This document shows positions 31,675-40,000 of a DNA stretch of 45,819 bases, one piece after another. Within the stretch, counting starts at the first letter, position 1; each line of letters starts with the position of its first letter. Origin of the DNA: CAYNVS01 sp964400725 (GTDB lineage Bacteria; Myxococcota_A; SURF-8; CAYNVS01); contig CAYNVS010000023.1 in assembly GCA_964400725.1 (NCBI GenBank), positions 1-45,819 of the forward strand, given 5' to 3'. The position numbers and the translations under genes are program-made. The notes below the pieces were generated by a model, which had not been told where the DNA came from, searched no databases, and worked only from the letters and a program-made list of their open reading frames with translations.

Positions 31675-32907
31675 ATGGGATTGCTGCAAACCTTTAAAAT
31701 AGCCGTCCTCGCGTTAAAAAGAAACGCGATGCGCTCTTTCCTAACGACGCTGGGCATAATCATAGGCGTGTCTGCGGTCATAGCCATGGTCGCCATGGGC
31801 GAAGGCGCTAAGAAAATGGTTGAAAACGCGTTCAGCTCGATGGGCTCGAACATGCTCATCATAATGCCGGGAACGACCACTTCCGGCGGGGCTCACGGCG
31901 GCCACGGCAGCCTCCCCACTATCACCTACGACGACATGCGCGCCATTTTGGCCGAAATTCCGGTCGCAAAGTACGCCTCGCCAGCCTTGAGAGCCACCGC
32001 GCAGGTTATCAGCGAAGACCAAAACTGGACTACCAGCGTAAACGGCGTGTCGCCCGACTACCTCGACATCCGCTCGTGGAAAGTCGTTAAAGGTGAAGCC
32101 TTCACTTCCTCGGACGTCGAGAACTCCATGAAAGTCGTTCTGCTGGGACAGACCGTCGTCGATAAACTTTACGGCTCCACCTTCAATCCTGTCGGGCAGA
32201 CGCTTAGAATTAAAAACATTCCGTTCCACGTAGTCGGCGTTCTTGAAAAAAAAGGACAGTCGGGCTTTGGAATGGACATGGACGACGTGGCGCTTATCCC
32301 CTACTCCACTTTTCAATCGAAAATTTCATCGGGCGGCATGGGGCAGTACATACCGGGCGGGTTGTTCATAGGCGCGACTAGCGCCGAAGCTACCGAGAAG
32401 GCGGAGAAGATGATTGCGGAGCTTCTGCGCGACCGGCACCGCATTCCGCCCGGCGGAGACGACGACTTCTCTATTCGCAACATGACGGAAATAGCCAAGG
32501 CTTCGCAGTCGGGCGCGGCGACGCTTACGACGCTGCTTGCGGGCATTGCGGCCGTCTCGCTGCTTGTGGGCGGCATCGGCATTATGAACATAATGCTGGT
32601 CAGCGTTACCGAGCGCACCCGCGAAATCGGCCTGCGCATGGCGGTCGGGGCAAAGCCCCGCAACATATTGGCGCAGTTTTTGGTCGAGGCGCTTACGTTG
32701 TCGGTGGCCGGCGGCGCGATAGGCGTTGGAATCGGCCTTTTTGCGGCGAACAAGCTGGCGGCGTCTTTCGGATGGCCGCTTTACGTGCGCGGAGACATAA
32801 TGTTTTTGTCCGTCGCGTTTTCGGCTCTTGTCGGAGTCGTCTTCGGGCTTTATCCGGCGCGCAAGGCGAGCAAGCTCGATCCGATAGAGGCGCTGAGGTA
32901 CGAATAG
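31675..32907 (+). CDS. MacB-type ABC transporter permease
   Basis: A 410-residue membrane protein with the MacB/FtsX topology: an N-terminal helix (about 20-40, FLTTLGIIIGVSAVIAMVAMG), a periplasmic domain of about 230 residues, then three helices at the C-terminus. Hallmarks are LLVGGIGIMNIMLVSVTERTREIGLRMAVGA, with the coupling helix, and GLYPARKASKLDPIEALRYE at the end. It works as a dimer driven by the preceding ATPase, pushing substrates or lipids through the adaptor to the TolC duct by mechanotransmission. It is the last gene of the operon and is followed by a strong terminator. Confidence 0.95.
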   Translation: MGLLQTFKIAVLALKRNAMRSFLTTLGIIIGVSAVIAMVAMGEGAKKMVENAFSSMGSNMLIIMPGTTTSGGAHGGHGSLPTITYDDMRAILAEIPVAKYASPALRATAQVISEDQNWTTSVNGVSPDYLDIRSWKVVKGEAFTSSDVENSMKVVLLGQTVVDKLYGSTFNPVGQTLRIKNIPFHVVGVLEKKGQSGFGMDMDDVALIPYSTFQSKISSGGMGQYIPGGLFIGATSAEATEKAEKMIAELLRDRHRIPPGGDDDFSIRNMTEIAKASQSGAATLTTLLAGIAAVSLLVGGIGIMNIMLVSVTERTREIGLRMAVGAKPRNILAQFLVEALTLSVAGGAIGVGIGLFAANKLAASFGWPLYVRGDIMFLSVAFSALVGVVFGLYPARKASKLDPIEALRYE

Positions 32908-32934
32908 AACGGGCAAGAAACGAAGTTTAATAAA

Positions 32935-32962
32935 AAAAGCGGCCTCTTATGAAGCCGCTTTT
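32935..32962. terminator. Bidirectional intrinsic terminator
   Basis: AAAAGCGGC and GCCGCTTTT form a perfect nine-base stem around a ten-base loop, preceded by an A run and followed by T-rich sequence. It lies between the convergent efflux operon and ferredoxin gene and serves both. Confidence 0.9.
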
Positions 32963-32980
32963 CGCTTTAAAAAATAAGCG

Positions 32981-33169
32981 TTACGCCTTGACGCACGATC
33001 CGGTCGGGCAGACTTCGGCGCACTGCTGCGTGGCGAAGTGGCCTACGCACTCGACGCACTTGGCCGGGTCGATGACGTATTTGCCGTCGCCTTCAGAAAT
33101 AGCCTGAACCGGGCACTCGGGTTCGCACGCGCCGCAGCTGATGCAATCGTCGGTAATTTTGAACGCCAT
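32981..33169 (-). CDS. 2[4Fe-4S] ferredoxin, Alvin-type spacing
   Basis: A 62-residue soluble ferredoxin. The start is the ATG at 33167-33169, with AGGAG eight bases upstream; the longer frame is not credible. The first cluster motif is CISCGACEPECP. The second, CVECVGHFATQQCAEVCP, has eight residues between its second and third Cys, which is the insertion typical of Allochromatium-type (Alvin) ferredoxins with very low-potential clusters. An extra Cys lies near the C-terminus (TGSC). Partners are not encoded nearby. It is a single gene sharing the terminator with the convergent efflux operon. Confidence 0.94.
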   Translation of the reverse strand: MAFKITDDCISCGACEPECPVQAISEGDGKYVIDPAKCVECVGHFATQQCAEVCPTGSCVKA

Positions 33170-33339
33170 TGTTAATTCTCCTGTATCAAATGGTTTCGGT
33201 TCATAAAAACTAAAACAATAATTCTTAACTCTAAACAAAATTACATATAAAAAAAGAGAGGCTTTGTCAAAAAATATTTGCCGCATTTAATTTGGCCGCG
33301 GACATTTTATAAATTCATCCGCCGGCTTTTTTTCTCGCT

Positions 33340-35667
33340 TCATTTAGCCAAGCCGTGGTAAACGGCAAGCCAGTAGGTCATTAAAAAACCGACGCCAGAA
33401 AATTTCCCCGACGGCCCGTTGCGCGGACCGGCTCCGCCGTCCTCGTCCATGCTCGTGCTCCAATCGAACTCCCGCGCCGGCCTGCGGTCGAATTGAACGT
33501 AACCCGAGTCGAAGCGCTCGTTAATCGCCGCGTACCAGCGGCCGTTGTCGAGGAACTGCGGAACGAATTGATACATTTCGTATAAAGCGCGCGTAAGCCC
33601 TTCGGCCTTCGGGTCGAGCGCCGCATAGTTGAGAGCGCCCCAAGCTATTCCGTAATCGAAACTGCGCTGGTAAACGTATTGCGCCGCAAGCGCGAGCTCG
33701 CCGTAAACGTCCGGAACGAGGTTGTACATAAATGTATGGTAAAACGCGCTGTCCGTAAAATGCTGAAAATTAGCCTGCCCCGGCGCCATGAACAGAATCG
33801 CCATTTGATTGAAGAAATTGGTGGAATATCCCTTCTCAAGCAGCTCGACGTACTTTGTTTTATACTTCGAGTTCTGCGTGAAATGCGACGCGATGGATAA
33901 AAGGTCGAAGGCTAAAATCGGCTCTTTGTAAAAGTCGCCGTACGTCGTCGAAAGGCCGTTGAACTCCTTGGCGCGCATGTCGTTGCTAATAACCGCGTCC
34001 GCTACCGCCGCGAAAATTTCCTTCCCTTTCGCCTTCTCGTCCGCGTCGGCAAGAAGGTCGTAGTAGTTTGCGATTCCGTGAAAATACCCCGACAGCTGAT
34101 CGACGGAAATATCGCCTACCCAAAAAATTTGCCCGGTCGGGCTTTTATGCCAGCGCTTTATCGTCGTTGAGCCCGGCGAAACCGGATTTGTCTGATCGAA
34201 CAAGTAGGAAACGAAATCGCGGACGACTTCGCCTTTCAGCGGCGTGGTTTCGGCCATCTTAAGCAAGACTTTGTAAGTGTAGGCCGCCTGCTTCTTCGCG
34301 CGCTCGTCGCCGGCCGCCGCGGCCTTGTAGGTCAGCGCCGAAAGATAAAGCCCCGTAAGCCAGCATGCGTCCTCCTGCCAAACGTTTTCTCCGCGGTCGA
34401 AATCGTGCTGGTTGAAGGCTACGGTGTTGATCATGCCGTCGCGGACGCAGCAGGAGTTCATGCGCCGCTCGACCCACAGAGCGCTCTTGCGGGTCTTTTC
34501 CCAAAACGCGGCGGGCAGCCCAAGCGAGTCGTCCTGCGTCATTTCCGAAAAAAGCGATCGCGCGTCGAAGCCGAAAAGCTCCGAATTAAGCGGCATGGCC
34601 GATTTTACCGCGCCTACTTCGTCCCACTTGGGCGCAAATTTCGCGGGAGTTTTGCGGACGGTCAAATTCTTTTCGTCCGCGCCGGGCTTGGACGAGAATA
34701 AATCGGCGACCGCGTGAAATTTCGCGCTCGAAGAGCCTCTATTGCCGGCGAGCGCGGCTAAAAGCGCTCCGGTTTTAGAAAGCTCGAACCGCCCCGCTCC
34801 GTTTTGCGCCTCGACGAAAAACGCGTCAACGTAAACTTTGTTCGCAAGCGCCATCCATTGCGCGGCCCATTCGTCAACGTCGGCATAGTCGTCGATGTCC
34901 GCCGGTTTCAGCCATTTGTCGATTTCTACCGAGAGCCAGTTTTTAATCGGCCGCCCCGGATAGCGTATGCGGATATTCACCCCCAGCTTGGGGTATTTGT
35001 CGTGAATCGCCGGAACGAGCTTCTCGTATAGAATTTTCGTCGCCGTACGCTTCTTGTCTTCAAGGTAATAAGGCGTTTCGTAATGAAAATACAAGCCGCC
35101 GAACGACGAATATTTCGCGTATCGCGCGTTGAGGTCTTCAATCAGCGCCATTGCGCGGTCGAACTCGAAAGTCTGATCCGCGTCCCACTGACGCGCCGTC
35201 ATGCGCTCGCGCCACAAACCGGTATAAACCGTAATTCCCGCTCCGTCGGCGCATCCGTAAAGCGCCTCCAGCCAGTCGCCGGAGCCTTGCTTATAAGCCT
35301 TGAGTTTGACCGACTGCGTCGGGTACAGCGTCCATTCGAGCTGCGCGGTAAACGGAACGACGACGGCTTTATAGCCGTTGTTTTTAAGGGCTGCAAACAG
35401 CGCGTCGAATTTCGCCGCGTCCCATCCCAAGAGCGAAATCGGATCGAGATAAACGCCCGCCAAGTCGCCGTAGGGATTGAGCGGGGCGTCCGGGTTTTCC
35501 TCTCGTTCGCCGACCGTCTCGTCGGCGTCGGTTTTATCTTTGTCTATGGCGTCGTCGTAATCCGCGTCTCCTCCGTTGGAGCCGCCGGAGCCTCCGCAGG
35601 CCGCAAAGTTAAGCGCGCATGCCGCAAAAAGCGCCGCAGCAGCCGCGATATAAACGCCGCGCCTCAT
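33340..35667 (-). CDS. Large lipoprotein: possible TIM-barrel domain plus alpha/alpha toroid
   Basis: A 775-residue protein with signal peptide and Cys lipobox FAAC (about Cys24), then an acidic GGDADYDDAIDKDK linker to residue 60. Residues 68-280 (GVYLDPISLLGWDAAKFDALFAALK, ..GLYFHYETPYY) resemble DUF4434-type or glycoside-hydrolase-like TIM barrels. From about 370 on, helical hairpins with motifs such as NTVAFNQHDFDRGENVWQEDACWLTGLYL and SVDQLSGYFHGIANYYDLLA suggest an alpha/alpha-toroid, as in carbohydrate-active enzymes. Both parts would suit a surface polysaccharide-acting lipoprotein, but no catalytic residues can be assigned. Its ATG overlaps the stop of the preceding propeller-like gene (ATGA), so the two are coupled. 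Confidence 0.65.
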   Translation of the reverse strand: MRRGVYIAAAAALFAACALNFAACGGSGGSNGGDADYDDAIDKDKTDADETVGEREENPDAPLNPYGDLAGVYLDPISLLGWDAAKFDALFAALKNNGYKAVVVPFTAQLEWTLYPTQSVKLKAYKQGSGDWLEALYGCADGAGITVYTGLWRERMTARQWDADQTFEFDRAMALIEDLNARYAKYSSFGGLYFHYETPYYLEDKKRTATKILYEKLVPAIHDKYPKLGVNIRIRYPGRPIKNWLSVEIDKWLKPADIDDYADVDEWAAQWMALANKVYVDAFFVEAQNGAGRFELSKTGALLAALAGNRGSSSAKFHAVADLFSSKPGADEKNLTVRKTPAKFAPKWDEVGAVKSAMPLNSELFGFDARSLFSEMTQDDSLGLPAAFWEKTRKSALWVERRMNSCCVRDGMINTVAFNQHDFDRGENVWQEDACWLTGLYLSALTYKAAAAGDERAKKQAAYTYKVLLKMAETTPLKGEVVRDFVSYLFDQTNPVSPGSTTIKRWHKSPTGQIFWVGDISVDQLSGYFHGIANYYDLLADADEKAKGKEIFAAVADAVISNDMRAKEFNGLSTTYGDFYKEPILAFDLLSIASHFTQNSKYKTKYVELLEKGYSTNFFNQMAILFMAPGQANFQHFTDSAFYHTFMYNLVPDVYGELALAAQYVYQRSFDYGIAWGALNYAALDPKAEGLTRALYEMYQFVPQFLDNGRWYAAINERFDSGYVQFDRRPAREFDWSTSMDEDGGAGPRNGPSGKFSGVGFLMTYWLAVYHGLAK

Positions 35668-36959
35668 CTTGCGCCCCCTTTCTTCGCCGCCTTAAAAGCG
35701 TCCTTATCGAGCTTTAAATAAACCGCGTCGGTTCCTCCCTCCGCGTTGTCTTGCTGCCAGACGACGTGAAGAGCCGTACCGTCGAAGGCGCACGACGGAT
35801 AAAACTGATTTGACGCGGAAATCGCGTTCTCGGCCTCGGTTCCGCTTCCGGCGTGCGGCCATACGGCCTTTTCTCCCGTCAGCGCTCCGTTTGCAAGCTC
35901 TCCGCAGCGTATTTCAAAATGAGAAACCGCCGAGTTGTCGGCAAAGCAAAGGTAGGTTCGGTCTTTATCGCCGCAAAGCGCGGGCTGTAATTGCTGCAGC
36001 GAGCGGTTCGAGTTTAAAACGACCGGCGAAGGCGACGAGAGCGCGCCGTCCGCGAAGAACGCGCCGTATATGTCGTAGTATTGGCCGTCGTTTCCCACGA
36101 GAGCCGCCGACGCCTGCGAGCCGTAATCGCGGTCGTCCTGCCAAACAACCCATTTCCCGCCCGCGCCGCTTATGCAGGCCGGTTTAAGCGCCGCGCTCGA
36201 CGACGAAGCGTCGAGCTTCTCCGCGTCCGCCTTGGGGCTGGAGTCGGAGTTGAACGCTCTTTTGTTTCCTTTCGCGCTCCAGTCGTACCAAACGACGTCG
36301 AGCGTTCCGTCCGGCTCGAAGCAGGCCGAAGCGTCGGTGTTGAAGGCGTCGTTCGCCGCGTTGACCGCAACCGCCGAAGAGAAACTGGCGGCTAAATCGC
36401 TTGAGCGCGCAAATCGGACGTCCCATGAAACGCCTTTGTCGGCGGCCGTCGTCTTGCCGTCGTCCAGCCAGACGAACGCGACGTCGCCGCCTTGAAGGGA
36501 GACGCGCGGGTAAATCTGAGAGCCGGCGTTGTCTTTAAGCGGCGCGCGGTTCTTAGGTTGTTTGACGGAGCCGTTTGCGAGCAGCGCGAAATAAAGGTCG
36601 AAGTCGCCGCCGAACGGGTCGGAGCCTGCGTTGCGTTTGTCCTGCCAGACGATATAAGCGTCGCCGTTCACGCTCGCCGCGACGTCCGGGTTCATTTGAT
36701 CGGTCTGCGTCGAATCGTCGTTAATCTGCATCGGCTCCGCGAAGGTATAGCCTCTGTCGCGGCTTACCGCCGCAAAGACGTCCCAGTCTATTTTCGGGTT
36801 CGACTGCCAGACGACGATTACAACGCCGGATTTGGCCGCGACTCTCGGTTTGAGGTTGGCGTCGGCGCCCAGCTTGGAACTGAGGACTACGGGCTCCGCC
36901 GCCGGCGCGGCGCCCGCCAGAAGCGGCAAAAAGGCCGCCAAAATAAATATTGCGCGCAT
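35664..36959 (-). CDS. Secreted six-blade propeller-like protein (sialidase/BNR-like)
   Basis: A 431-residue protein with a signal peptide ending at GAAPAAEP (about 23). Six repeats of roughly 60-70 residues share a VVWQ-D/N...D-hy-Y/F-A pattern: WQSNPKIDWDVFAA, WQDKRN..DFDLYFA, WLDDGK..WDVRFA, WYDWSAKGNKRAF, WQDDRDYG..YYDIYGA and WQQDNAEGGTDAVYL. One clear Asp-box-like element is SRDRGYTFAEP. This predicts a six-blade beta-propeller as in sialidases and related sugar-binding proteins. The Arg triad and Tyr/Glu of true sialidases were not identified, so it may only bind. It lacks a lipobox, is coupled to the following lipoprotein gene, and lies 73 bases after the giant protein gene's stop, beyond a terminator. 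Confidence 0.7.
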   Translation of the reverse strand: MRAIFILAAFLPLLAGAAPAAEPVVLSSKLGADANLKPRVAAKSGVVIVVWQSNPKIDWDVFAAVSRDRGYTFAEPMQINDDSTQTDQMNPDVAASVNGDAYIVWQDKRNAGSDPFGGDFDLYFALLANGSVKQPKNRAPLKDNAGSQIYPRVSLQGGDVAFVWLDDGKTTAADKGVSWDVRFARSSDLAASFSSAVAVNAANDAFNTDASACFEPDGTLDVVWYDWSAKGNKRAFNSDSSPKADAEKLDASSSSAALKPACISGAGGKWVVWQDDRDYGSQASAALVGNDGQYYDIYGAFFADGALSSPSPVVLNSNRSLQQLQPALCGDKDRTYLCFADNSAVSHFEIRCGELANGALTGEKAVWPHAGSGTEAENAISASNQFYPSCAFDGTALHVVWQQDNAEGGTDAVYLKLDKDAFKAAKKGGAR

Positions 36960-36985
36960 TTTTCCTCTTTTCGTTCAAGCGATTT

Positions 36986-37012
36986 AAAAAAAACGCCCCC
37001 GTTAAAGGGGGC
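36986..37012 (-). terminator. Intrinsic terminator of the giant lipoprotein gene
   Basis: GCCCCC (36995-37000) pairs with GGGGGC (37007-37012) around GTTAAA. On the minus strand the stem is followed by G/T and a run of seven T (36986-36993). It starts 20 bases after the stop at 37033. Confidence 0.9.
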
Positions 37013-37032
37013 ATTTTCGATTTGTTAAAAAT

Positions 37033-40000
37033 TTACGGGTGCGGCGTAGCGTTGATTTTGCCGCTTTCGCCGTTGGCTCCCGGATTGCCGTTTCCGCCCG
37101 GCGCGCTTCCGCCGGTTCCGCCCGCGCCGTAAGAGCAGACGTTAGTCGAGTCGTACGACGGATTCGAGCTCGCCAAAACTCTGTAAACGCAGAAAGACGC
37201 GCCGCCGCCGCCGCCGCCGCCCGACCCGCCGGTTCCGCCGGTTCCGCCCGCGCCGCCCAAACCGCCTTGATACGAGCAGTCGCCGCTGTAACACTCGGTT
37301 CCGCCGGGGTTTCCGCCAATTCCGCCCGCGCCGCCCGCGCCGCCCGCGCCGCCGGTTCCGCCGGTTCCGCCCGGCCCCGTCGTTATGTTGGTGTACTGTA
37401 TCGTTGGAGACGAGTTGTAACAGTAAATTCCGAACGAGCCGCCGCCGCCGCTTGCGCCGTAACCGCCGGTTCCGCCGCAGCCGCCCGCTCCTCCTCCTCC
37501 TCCTCCTCCTCCGTTGAGCCAGTTTGCAATCGCCTTCCATATCGCCATTCCGCCGCCGCCGCCGCCGCCGCCGTTGCCGGGAAGACCGGCTCCGCCGTTG
37601 CCGCCCGGACTGCCGACGAAGATTTTAAGCGTCTTAGACATGTAGGTATAGTCGGCGATTACGCCGTAAGAGTTTCCGCCCGCGCCGTGCGTTCCAAAAA
37701 GCGAAACCGCCGCGCCCGCGGTTCCGGCTCCGCCGACTTTGCCGTTGTTGTTTCTTCCCGCGGCTCCTCCCGGCGCGCCGCTCTCCGCCGCGGCGCCCGG
37801 TTCGGAATTGTTCCAGTCGTTGCGTCCTCCGCGCCCGCCGTTTCCGCCCGCGGTTCCAGTCGGACAGGTCGTATTAGTTCCGGCGGTCCCTCCCCAGCTT
37901 CCGCCGGGGCCGTCGTATCCGTTAGAGCCTCTGCCTCCGTCCGCGCCTTTTGTACCGGCGGTTCCGGCGCTTCCGCTCTCGCCCGCCGCCACCGTTACCG
38001 TAGTTCTGCGTACGGTTACGTAGTTGCCGCTGTCTTGGATGAAGAAGCCGTAATAGCTTTGACCTTTGGCGCCCGTGCTTGTAGTGGTCAAGAAAAGATG
38101 ATCGAAGACCATCGGCGCCGTCGCTCCGACGATTACGAGACCAAAGCGCTCGGTGTAAATGTTCGCTTCGTTTGAATCGGCCCTGCTCCAATCGTAAAGA
38201 CTGTATCCGCCGTAAAGAGAAACGCCGTTGGGAATTATTAGGTTCGTTTCGTTGTAAACGCCCGCGGCGATGTAAACGTTCTTTTTGACCGCGCTGGCGT
38301 CCGCCAGTTCGAGAGCCCGCGAAAGGCTCGCGACGGGATATTTTTTCGTTCCGTCGTTGCCGTCAGAGCCGGTTATCTGCGAGAGGAATATTCCCTTGGC
38401 TTCAACGCCGTCAATGCCGTCGCAGTTGGAGTCGACGAAGGCGTCGTCGGGCGCGTCGGTTTCGGAGGTTTTAACGCAGTAAGATTCGCATCCGTCCGTC
38501 TGCGAGGCGTTAAAGTCGTACCAATTCGTTTCGCAGGCGTAAACGCAGTCGGTTCCGTTGCAAGTCGCGGACTGGTGATTGCCCGGAGCGCACTTTTTGC
38601 AGGAAGCGCCGCAGTGATCTACGTCGCTTACGGAGTAGCACTCGGACGAGCCCGCGCACGAGTGATAGTTGGCGTTGCACGAAATTCCGCAGGAGCCGCT
38701 TACGCAAGTCGCCTGACCGTTGGACGAAGGCGCCGGACATTTTACGCACGACGAGCCGCAATGCGTCGGGTCCGTCGTCGTAAAGCAGCCGTCGCTGCAA
38801 GCCTGAAAACCGGCGCTGCAAGAGTAAACGCATTTATTGCAGTCGCAGGAAGCCGAGCCGTTGGGCGTTGACGGGCACGGCGAGCAGCTTGAGCCGCAGT
38901 TGTTTACGCCGCAGTTGTTTACGCAGTCGGTTCCGCAGAAGTGATAACCCGGCGAGCAGACCGCCGAGCATGAATACTCTCCGTCAACCAGCGCGCAGAC
39001 CGGCTGGCCGTTTCCGCTCGTCGGCGGGGGGCATGCCGAACAGTCGCCGTCGTGGGAGCCGCAGTAATTTACGTCCATGTTGGAGACGCAGACGGTCGTT
39101 CCGCCGAAAACGCACTTGTGATAACCGGGGTCGCACTGAACGTCGCAGACGTACGTCGAGCCGGACGCGGCGCACACCGCCTTGCCGTTGGGCGTTGACG
39201 GACATTGCGTACAGCCGGTTCCGCAGGTGAATATGTTGTTGTCGGGCGCGCAGTAGTTCGGGTTTACAGTCGGGCACTGATGATACCCCGCGGCGCACGG
39301 CCAAACGCATTCGTAGTCTCCCTTCGCCGGGTTGTATTCGCATGCGTCGTCGGCGTTTACGTGCGTCTGGCAGACTTTGCACGAGCAGGTTTCGCAGCCT
39401 CGTTTGCCGCAGCAGTCGAGGTCGCTGTTGGGCAGACAGGCCGTCTTCTCGGCGTTGATGTGATACGCGACGTCGCACGTGTAGTCGCACGCGCCGGTAG
39501 CGGCGTTGCATTTTGCGTAGCCGTTTGCGGGCGCGGGCGTGCAATCGACGCAAGCCTCGCCGCAGCAGGTCGGTATATTCTTTAATTTGCAAGCGTAGCC
39601 GACGCGCTCGTACGCGGGCTGGTCGCACTCAAAGTCGCAGTAGTAGCCGCCGGAGCCGTCGAACTTGCATACCGCCTGCGCGTGAACCGGCGCGGTGCAG
39701 GGCGAGCACGCGGTTCCGCACGTTTCGGGCGAGGAGTCCAAGACGCATCCGCCCAGCGTTTTGCAATAATGCTTGCCGCTTGGGCAGACGTAATTGCACG
39801 TGCCGTTAATGCAGCGCGCGTCCATGTCGGGCGATGGTTTATCAGTGCAGTTGGACAAAGATTCCGGCTCTTCGTCCGTCGATCCGTCGCAGTCGTTGTC
39901 TTTGCCGTCGCATTTTTCGTCCTGCTTGTGGTCGATGCTCGCGGAGCAGACGAGCGATTTGTCGCTGCAAACGTAAGAACCCAAATACGCCGCGCATTCT

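Noticed and set aside
37040..37990. Short-period repeats that might be taken for a CRISPR or satellite array
   Set aside because: They are codons for GGX/GGT tracts within a single open frame, with no spacers of constant length.
37039..38175. Long plus-strand open frame of 378 codons opposite the Gly-rich end
   Set aside because: It is the antisense of GGX repeats and reads as Ala/Arg/Ser low complexity with no start signal. The minus-strand frame has domains, signal peptide and terminator.
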